This document shows positions 1-4,176 of a stretch of 6,120 nt of DNA, in pieces. Position 1 is the stretch's first letter. Each line of letters opens with the position of its first letter. The position numbers and the translations under genes were made by a program. The notes under the pieces are model-generated. The model ran no database searches and had not been told where the DNA came from. It saw nothing but the letters and a program-made list of their open reading frames with translations. The stretch spans positions 299,787-305,906 of the forward strand of contig CP070743.1 of NCBI GenBank assembly GCA_020348185.1, written 5' to 3'. This DNA comes from Nitrospirota bacterium (GTDB lineage Bacteria > Nitrospirota > Nitrospiria > Nitrospirales > UBA8639).

Positions 1-1
1 C

Positions 2-1024
2 GTGAACCTCCTGGCACTCGGTTGGCAGGAGATGTGTACGTTGGTTTCGGAATTGAACTGGCCGGCTTATCGCGCCTCTCAGATCCTTAGGTGGTTGTAC
101 CGGTCTCGCGTCACAGAGATTGATCAGATGACGGATCTTTCCATTGCGGATCGATGCCAATTGAAAAGCATGGCGACAATTTTACGATCGCCCCAAGCCG
201 CCTGTATCCCTGCCAGGGATGGGACACAGAAGTATGTCTTTGCGCTTCCTGACGGTCTGCAAGTGGAAAGTGTCTTGATTCCTGAAGGGAGACGACTGAC
301 GCTCTGTCTCTCCACTCAGGTGGGATGCACATTAGATTGCTCCTTTTGTTTGACTGGAAAGATGGGATTGAAGCGAAATCTCCAGGCCCATGAAATCGTC
401 CAGCAAGTGCTGACTGTGCAGGATCATCTCCAGGACCATCAATCGATAACCTCTCTCGTCTTCATGGGAATGGGGGAGCCTCTGGCGAACATCGACCAGG
501 TTTCGGGCGCCGTCGGGCGTTTAACCAATACACAATGGGGGATGGGGTTTTCGCCGCGCCGCATTACTCTCTCGACGGCCGGATTGATCACCCGGTTTAA
601 GGAGGTAGCAAAGTTGGGTATTAATCTCGCGGTTTCATTAAATGCCACAACGGACGAGCAGCGGAATCAGCTGATGCCCGCTGCCAATGCGTTATATCCT
701 CTTGATCAGTTGCTGCAAACGTGCCGAGATTATCCACTAGGATCGAGACGCCGGCTGACCTTTGAATATGTGTTGTTGGCGGGGGTGAATGATACAATAG
801 GGGATGCCCACCGGCTTCGGAAGCTGCTGAAGGGAATTCATTGTAAAGTGAATCTCATTCCATTTAACGCCTTTCCGGACAGCCCTTATGGGCGACCGGA
901 TGAAGATGTTATCCTTCGGTTTCAAGCTGTTCTTCGTCAGGCAGGCTCTGACGTGTTTATTCGGAAAAGCCGAGGTCGTGAAGTCCTCGGCGCGTGTGGC
1001 CAGCTCGGACATCTGGAATCCTGA
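2..1024 (+). CDS. rlmN: Dual-specificity 23S rRNA (A2503-C2) / tRNA (A37-C2) methyltransferase RlmN, probably a few codons short at the N-terminus
   Basis: Radical-SAM enzyme that methylates C2 of adenine 2503 in 23S rRNA and, in characterised members, A37 of some tRNAs; acts in the cytoplasm and tunes ribosome accuracy. Residues are numbered from the GTG at position 2. The radical-SAM cluster motif is C109-x3-C113-x2-C116. C102, seven residues before it, matches the conserved cysteine of the TLCxSxQVGC block. MGMGEP (155-160) is the SAM-binding segment. C332 in GACGQL is the methyl-carrying cysteine near the C-terminus. The N-terminal domain (about 1-95) includes the conserved PAYRASQI and MTDLS segments. 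All key residues are present and 340 residues is close to family length. The first residues (VNLLAL if GTG is read as valine) align with a segment that in relatives follows several further residues, so the real start is probably just outside the window. larE follows on the same strand, apparently co-transcribed. Confidence 0.95.
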   Translation: MNLLALGWQEMCTLVSELNWPAYRASQILRWLYRSRVTEIDQMTDLSIADRCQLKSMATILRSPQAACIPARDGTQKYVFALPDGLQVESVLIPEGRRLTLCLSTQVGCTLDCSFCLTGKMGLKRNLQAHEIVQQVLTVQDHLQDHQSITSLVFMGMGEPLANIDQVSGAVGRLTNTQWGMGFSPRRITLSTAGLITRFKEVAKLGINLAVSLNATTDEQRNQLMPAANALYPLDQLLQTCRDYPLGSRRRLTFEYVLLAGVNDTIGDAHRLRKLLKGIHCKVNLIPFNAFPDSPYGRPDEDVILRFQAVLRQAGSDVFIRKSRGREVLGACGQLGHLES

Positions 1025-1071
1025 AAGGTCTTCCTCGTATGACAGAAGGAAATAATGAAGGAACCCGATGT

Positions 1072-1923
1072 ATGATGGAAGCCACCCCTGCATTGCAAGA
1101 AAAATATCTTGACCTACAAAACATTTTTGATGAAATGGGTTCAACCCTTGTGGCCTTTTCAGGAGGAATCGATAGTACACTGGTCCTTAAGGCGGCCTAC
1201 ACAGTATTAGGCGATCGGGCCCTTGCGGTGACTGCCGTCTCTCCGACCTTCCCCGACATAGAATTGAAAATTGTTCGTCAAGTGATTGAAGAAATTGGTG
1301 CACCGCTCAGAATAGTTCAGACGGATCAATTAATGATTGACGATTTTGTGCGCAATGACGCGAACCGCTGCTTTCATTGCAAAACCGATTTGTACCAACT
1401 TCTCCAAGGTATTCAGCAAGAAATGGGTTTCCATAGCATTGTTGATGGGACTAATGTCGACGATCTCCAGGATGATCGTCCTGGCATTCAAGCGGCCCGA
1501 GCCTTGGGCGTTCGTAGTCCGTTAGTTGAAGCAGGATTCGGAAAGGGAGAGATTCGCGCACTGGCGAATTTCCTAGATTTGTCGAATTGGAATAAGCCGG
1601 CCGCCGCCTGCCTTTCTTCGCGAGTTCCCCGCGGGGTTCCCATTACGCGGGCCGCGTTGTCGCGGGTGGAACAAGCCGAAGCCTTACTTTTTGATGAAGG
1701 TTTTTCACAGGTTCGAGTCCGGGATCATGAGGGAATCGCCCGAATCGAGGTTGAAGGAACGGAGATCATGTTATTTTCTGACGAACAGCGGCGTGACCGC
1801 ATAGCGGACAGATTAAAGAAATTGGGTTTTCGTTTCGTGACCGTGGATCTGGAGGGTTACCGTTCCGGAAGTGCCAATTTCAGCCGTGCAACCCGAACTC
1901 CTGGTAGTTCATCTGAAAAGTAA
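1072..1923 (+). CDS. larE: ATP-dependent sulfur transferase LarE (nickel-pincer nucleotide cofactor synthesis)
   Basis: LarE adenylylates the carboxylates of pyridinium dicarboxylate mononucleotide and replaces oxygen with sulfur, preparing the nickel-pincer nucleotide cofactor of lactate racemase-type enzymes. From ATG 1072 the protein has 283 residues. The PP-loop SGGIDS is at 30-35 and the family segments DGTNxDD (125-131), DRPG (135-138) and SNWNKPAAACLSSRxPRG (171-188) follow. Cysteines C100 and C103 (RCFHCK) plus C180 (AACLSSR) form a three-cysteine set like that of LarE proteins that bind a [4Fe-4S] cluster. The Lactiplantibacillus plantarum type instead sacrifices one cysteine equivalent to C180. 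The start at 1072 is preferred because GAAGGAA (1057-1063) sits 8 nt upstream and leaves about 29 residues before the PP-loop. ATG 1039 (294 residues) is a fair alternative, and GTG 994 would overlap rlmN. larA, larB and larC are absent from the window, so the client enzyme is unknown. Confidence 0.9.
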   Translation: MMEATPALQEKYLDLQNIFDEMGSTLVAFSGGIDSTLVLKAAYTVLGDRALAVTAVSPTFPDIELKIVRQVIEEIGAPLRIVQTDQLMIDDFVRNDANRCFHCKTDLYQLLQGIQQEMGFHSIVDGTNVDDLQDDRPGIQAARALGVRSPLVEAGFGKGEIRALANFLDLSNWNKPAAACLSSRVPRGVPITRAALSRVEQAEALLFDEGFSQVRVRDHEGIARIEVEGTEIMLFSDEQRRDRIADRLKKLGFRFVTVDLEGYRSGSANFSRATRTPGSSSEK

Positions 1924-1937
1924 TGGAAGATTCGGCA

Positions 1938-2017
1938 GTCTAAGTGTCGAAATGTCAAAACGGTCGAAGTGGTCATAAAGTCAACGAGGTCGAAAAGGTC
2001 ATAAAGTCTAAAAGGTC
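1938..2017. repeat. Tandem array of ten GTC-headed 8-9 bp units (left arm)
   Basis: GTC occurs at 1938, 1946, 1954, 1963, 1972, 1980, 1989, 1998, 2006 and 2015, a spacing of 8, 8, 9, 9, 8, 9, 9, 8 and 9 bp. The units approximate GTCNAAANG, for example GTCGAAAT, GTCGAAGTG, GTCATAAA and GTCTAAAAG. Three units together form a higher-order repeat of 25-26 bp. The clearest sign is the identical 12-mer GGTCATAAAGTC at 1971-1982 and 1997-2008, exactly 26 bp apart. The array begins 14 bp after the larE stop. It has no Shine-Dalgarno site and no credible coding frame, and its period is not a multiple of three. Confidence 0.85.
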
Positions 2018-2043
2018 CGAGGCGCTTAGAACATAGGAAACGC

Positions 2044-2092
2044 GACATCTAAATGACCTCTTTGACACTTTGACCCCTTAGACCATTTCGAC
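2044..2092. repeat. Inverted counterpart: six GAC-ended 8-11 bp units (right arm)
   Basis: GAC occurs at 2044, 2055, 2064, 2072, 2081 and 2090. Read on the minus strand, the units are GTCGAAATG, GTCTAAGGG, GTCAAAGT, GTCAAAGAG and GTCATTTAGAT, the same family as the left arm. The 9-mer GTCGAAATG at 1946-1954 is perfectly complementary to 2084-2092. Segment 2006-2017 pairs with 2055-2066 at 10 of 12 positions. A transcript from either side could therefore fold into a long imperfect hairpin with an apical region at about 2018-2043. It lies between the convergent larE and atpF ends, so it may act as a bidirectional terminator or as a 3'-end stabiliser. No T-tract supports classical intrinsic termination. 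Confidence 0.75.
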
Positions 2093-2103
2093 TCTTTCAT
2101 ACT

Positions 2104-2124
2104 TGAAACTCGAAACCCGAAACT
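2104..2124. repeat. Three tandem copies of a heptamer (CGAAACY)
   Basis: The consecutive 7-bp units TGAAACT, CGAAACC and CGAAACT occupy 2104-2110, 2111-2117 and 2118-2124. They end 4 bp before the atpF stop codon (minus strand) and follow the GAC array after 11 bp. The copies differ by one or two bases. Function is unknown; the short length makes it weaker evidence than the GTC array. Confidence 0.6.
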
Positions 2125-2128
2125 GTCG

Positions 2129-2650
2129 TTACTCCTTCCCCCCCACCTTTGGTTGCTGCGCTGAAACCGCGTCTAACGCCTCTTTAGCCAGTCGGGTATG
2201 ATCCTCATCCGCTAAACTCCGGCTCAGGACTTTTTCTGCTATGAGGAGGGCAAGGTCTGCTGTCTGGCCTCGAACCTCTTGCAAGGCTCTCCGCCGTTCA
2301 CGGTCAATGTCCTGTGTGGTCTCTTCCTTGATGCGTTCAGTTTCTGAACGGATACGCTGTTCATTTTCTTCAAACAAGCGCTGGGCCTTTTGTCGTGCTT
2401 CGTTCAGGATGCCTTCAGCCTCTTGGGCGGCCCCTTGTAATTTCTTCTCATACTCTTGAAGACGTTGTTCCGCTGAGGTTCTGTTTTGCTCGGCTTGTTC
2501 AATGCTTTCCCGGATTTTTCGCTCTCGTGTCTCTAGCCCTTCCAGGATTGGTGGCAAGGCAAATTTGTACAGGATCCATAAAAGAATCCCAAAAGACAAA
2601 ACCTCCCAGAAGATTAGAGATGAGAAAAAGTGAGTGTCGAATTGTGGCAT
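2129..2650 (-). CDS. atpF: F0F1 ATP synthase subunit b
   Basis: Subunit b forms the peripheral stator stalk that holds the F1 head against the rotating c-ring. The 173-residue protein starts MPQFDTHFF, has one membrane helix at about residues 9-29 (SSLIFWEVLSFGILLWILYK), then a long charged coiled coil from about 38 to 130 rich in E, R, Q and K. It ends in a segment DLALLIAEKVLSRSL (132-146) typical of the part that contacts the delta subunit. The ATG at 2650 is chosen because the membrane helix begins right after it; a frame extension to 2797 would overlap atpE with a non-family sequence. Its ribosome site is weak (AAGGG about 10 nt upstream). It is the last gene of the cluster, 16 bp after atpE, and no second b' gene is present. 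Confidence 0.95.
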   Translation of the reverse strand: MPQFDTHFFSSLIFWEVLSFGILLWILYKFALPPILEGLETRERKIRESIEQAEQNRTSAEQRLQEYEKKLQGAAQEAEGILNEARQKAQRLFEENEQRIRSETERIKEETTQDIDRERRRALQEVRGQTADLALLIAEKVLSRSLADEDHTRLAKEALDAVSAQQPKVGGKE

Positions 2651-2666
2651 GATCTGACGACCCTTT

Positions 2667-2894
2667 TTAGCCCTTGCCCATAATAATGAACGCAATGACC
2701 AATCCGTACAGTGCAATGGCTTCGACCAAGGCGAAACCGATCCACATGTACTTTCCAACCCGACCTTCGGCCTCAGGTTGCCGGGCAACGGCTTCAATCA
2801 TTTTGCCAAAAATGTAGCCGATTCCAACACCGGCTCCGGCAAAACCGGCGGCTGCGAGACCCATTCCTAATAATGCGGCGGCTGCAGATTCCAT
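2667..2894 (-). CDS. atpE: F0F1 ATP synthase subunit c (rotor ring proteolipid)
   Basis: Subunit c assembles into the rotor ring and carries protons across the membrane. The 75-residue protein is a two-helix hairpin. Helix 1 has the glycine-rich packing pattern GAGVGIGYIFG (20-30). The polar loop contains R38-Q39-P40, the contact with gamma/epsilon. Helix 2 carries the ion-binding carboxylate E58 in FALVEAIALYGLVIAF. Compared with the Na+-type c subunit of Ilyobacter tartaricus, the sodium-ligand glutamine of helix 1 is I25 and the serine after the glutamate is A59. A proton-coupled ring is therefore expected. A GGAGG Shine-Dalgarno site lies 11 nt before the ATG, the best site in this operon, in keeping with the high copy number of c. 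The leader from atpB is 66 nt, longer than the other gaps here. Confidence 0.97.
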   Translation of the reverse strand: MESAAAALLGMGLAAAGFAGAGVGIGYIFGKMIEAVARQPEAEGRVGKYMWIGFALVEAIALYGLVIAFIIMGKG

Positions 2895-2905
2895 CGTATT
2901 CTGTT

Positions 2906-2922
2906 CCTCCCTTCTCGAAGGG
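2906..2922 (-). promoter_or_regulatory. atpE Shine-Dalgarno site overlapped by a small hairpin
   Basis: On the minus strand the atpE leader contains the palindrome CCCTTCGAGAAGGG (2909-2922). It can form a 5-bp stem with a CGAG tetraloop. The Shine-Dalgarno GGAGG (2906-2910) begins inside its 3' arm and shares two G residues with the stem. The hairpin could modulate ribosome access or mark an mRNA processing point between atpB and atpE. The structure is read from sequence only. Confidence 0.45.
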
Positions 2923-2960
2923 TGTGAGTAGTTAAAGGAAACGCGTTCTATCCTAAAGGT

Positions 2961-3686
2961 TTAATGGGGATGAATAGCATCTCCCATATAGACGCAGGTC
3001 AACACCGTAAAAATGTAAGCTTGAATAAATGCGATACCGAGCTCCAATGCATAGAGAGCGACCGTAAAGGCAAACGGAAGCCATCCGATTAGGACGCCAC
3101 CGGCGATGGTGAGTCCGAATAGGACTCCTAAAATGACATGCCCGGCGGTCATATTGGCAAACAGACGAACGGCTAATGAAATCGGCCGGGCTAATTGACT
3201 AATCAATTCGATGGGGATCATCAGGGGTATCAGCCATCCGGGAGTGCCGGGAGGGACAAGGACACCGAGAAATTTAGCTCCGTGAACAGAGAATCCGATT
3301 ATCACGCTCAAAGCATACACTGATACCGCAAATACTCCCGTTACGACCAGTTGACTGGTGACCGTGTAGGATCCAGGAATAAGACCGACCAAATTACAAA
3401 ACAGGATGAATAAGAATAAAGCGCTAATCAGCGGGAAATACCGCATGCCGTCTTTCCCCATCGTGTCTTCAATGATCCCACGTATAAAGTCCACCAGCAT
3501 TTCTGCAAGGCTTTGGAGCTTTGTCGGAATCAAAGAACCCGACGAACGTGCGCGTATAAAAAGAATCAACACGAGCGCCACGACAATCCACATGACTAAC
3601 ACGGCCTTGTTAATGGAAATGTCTAGACCGAATAGGGAAAGAGGTACAAGCGGATGTAGCTCAAAGGGATGTAACGGATTGTCCAA
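2961..3686 (-). CDS. atpB: F0F1 ATP synthase subunit a (proton half-channels)
   Basis: Subunit a forms the two proton half-channels next to the c-ring. The 241-residue protein has hydrophobic segments at about 26-45, 84-104, 111-132, 150-195 and 203-235. The essential arginine is R174 in SLAVRLFANMTAGH (equivalent to E. coli R210). Q222 in FIQAYIF matches E. coli Q252. The E. coli pair E219/H245 appears swapped here as H183/E215, as seen in mitochondria and many bacteria. The start is TTG at 3686. An in-frame TAA at 3696-3698 excludes any upstream start, and AAGGAG lies 5 nt before the TTG. It follows the atpZ/atpI-like gene by 17 bp and precedes atpE by 66 bp. Confidence 0.97.
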   Translation of the reverse strand: MDNPLHPFELHPLVPLSLFGLDISINKAVLVMWIVVALVLILFIRARSSGSLIPTKLQSLAEMLVDFIRGIIEDTMGKDGMRYFPLISALFLFILFCNLVGLIPGSYTVTSQLVVTGVFAVSVYALSVIIGFSVHGAKFLGVLVPPGTPGWLIPLMIPIELISQLARPISLAVRLFANMTAGHVILGVLFGLTIAGGVLIGWLPFAFTVALYALELGIAFIQAYIFTVLTCVYMGDAIHPH

Positions 3687-3691
3687 GAATG

Positions 3692-3697
3692 CTCCTT
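3692..3697 (-). promoter_or_regulatory. Ribosome binding site deciding the TTG start of atpB
   Basis: The minus-strand AAGGAG is placed 5 nt before TTG 3686. An in-frame TAA (3696-3698) overlaps its first two bases, so translation of atpB cannot begin further upstream. The next in-frame methionine lies inside the first membrane segment (residue 32). Confidence 0.8.
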
Positions 3698-3703
3698 ATG
3701 AGT

Positions 3704-3922
3704 TTACGTCTTCCAACGCTGTGCCGTCCGATAGGCGTTTCGTATTCCCGCTCCCAACCCTAAGAACAGTCCGATAACCATGGCCCAAGGGGCAGAATCA
3801 AACACATACGTGTCAATTAGCCAGCCAAGGAACCCACCGACAATGAGAGCTGCCAGCAGGTCAGTACCCACTCTGATCGCCTGCCCCAGCCCCGCAAAAA
3901 GTGGATCTTGAGAAGGTGCCAT
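3704..3922 (-). CDS. atpZ: AtpZ/AtpI-family small membrane protein, first gene of the F0 operon
   Basis: A 72-residue protein with two predicted membrane helices, about residues 19-37 and 45-61, joined by a short loop with D37 and D42. The patterns IVGGFLGWLIDTYV and GLFLGLGAGIRNAYR match the ATPase_gene1 family (AtpZ, often annotated AtpI or subunit I). Members sit at the head of ATP synthase operons. They are linked to assembly of the c-ring or to Mg2+ supply, and are not part of the finished enzyme. The ATG at 3922 has only a weak upstream purine run. The gene is 17 bp from atpB. Family membership is clear from pattern and place; the exact role is not established by sequence. Confidence 0.87.
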   Translation of the reverse strand: MAPSQDPLFAGLGQAIRVGTDLLAALIVGGFLGWLIDTYVFDSAPWAMVIGLFLGLGAGIRNAYRTAQRWKT

Positions 3923-3957
3923 CAGCGCCTGCGAGCAGAGGGAATGGAAGGGGCTTC

Positions 3958-3987
3958 ATTCAAACAAAATCGTCCGATTCTTGTCAA
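3958..3987 (-). promoter_or_regulatory. Predicted sigma70-type promoter of the atp operon
   Basis: On the minus strand a perfect -35 hexamer TTGACA (3982-3987) is followed after 18 bp by TTGAAT (3958-3963), a -10 matching TATAAT at 4 of 6 positions. Transcription would begin near 3951, giving a leader of about 30 nt before the first gene. The -35 is strong and the -10 moderate. Confidence 0.5.
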
Positions 3988-4079
3988 GCAAAGGAGCTAA
4001 TCCTTCCAAAGGTGCCAATGTGTGAATAAAAGGGAATTCCTGGCCTTCATGCGAACCGCTATGATAGGAATAACTCAGA

Positions 4080-4121
4080 TCTCATATTTCAATTCTCTTA
4101 TTTCAAATCTCAATATATTAG
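4080..4121. repeat. AT-rich 14-bp tandem repeat upstream of pabB
   Basis: Two adjacent 14-mers, TCTCATATTTCAAT (4080-4093) and TCTCTTATTTCAAA (4094-4107), match at 12 of 14 positions. A third, more diverged unit TCTCAATATATTAG (4108-4121) keeps the TCTC head and the spacing. The block lies in a strikingly AT-rich stretch (about 4080-4175) unlike the surrounding genes. Confidence 0.6.
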
Positions 4122-4148
4122 ATTCTAAGATTTTAATCATATTGAGAT
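4107..4148. repeat. Perfect 10-bp inverted repeat before pabB
   Basis: ATCTCAATAT (4107-4116) and ATATTGAGAT (4139-4148) are exact reverse complements separated by 22 nt. Inside, GATT (4121-4124) and AATC (4135-4138) add a 4-bp inner stem, and TTAGA/TCTAA (4118-4128) is a competing small palindrome. The right arm ends 28 bp before the pabB start. It could be an operator or a cruciform, or part of a dispersed intergenic repeat. A terminator role is unlikely, since no gene reads into it from the left. Confidence 0.6.
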
Positions 4149-4176
4149 ATCGCCTTTAAAATTTGGACATTATACG

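Noticed and set aside
994..1071. Upstream larE start at GTG 994
   Set aside because: It would overlap the end of rlmN by 31 bp and add residues not seen in the family; ATG 1072, or at most ATG 1039, fits better.
737..1180. Minus-strand open frame of 147 codons opposite rlmN and larE
   Set aside because: It lies antisense to two well-recognised genes and shows no recognisable domain.
1857..2048. Minus-strand open frame of 63 codons across the GTC array
   Set aside because: It overlaps the larE 3' end, has no ribosome site, and its sequence simply reflects the repeat units.
1938..2092. CRISPR array
   Set aside because: Units are only 8-9 bp and directly adjoining, with no unique spacers and an inverted second half.
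1924..2128. Classical rho-independent terminator
   Set aside because: The possible stems are AU-rich and imperfect, and neither strand has a run of T after a stem.
2651..2797. N-terminal extension of the atpF frame to an ATG at 2797 (222 residues)
   Set aside because: It would overlap atpE by over 100 bp, and the extra residues are unlike any b subunit. The family N-terminus MPQFD begins at 2650.
4142..4173. Sigma70 promoter for pabB with TTGAGA (4142-4147) as -35 and CATTAT (4168-4173) as -10
   Set aside because: The spacer is 20 bp and the start would fall on or after the TTG codon. In such AT-rich sequence several equally weak pairs exist, so no single one can be chosen.
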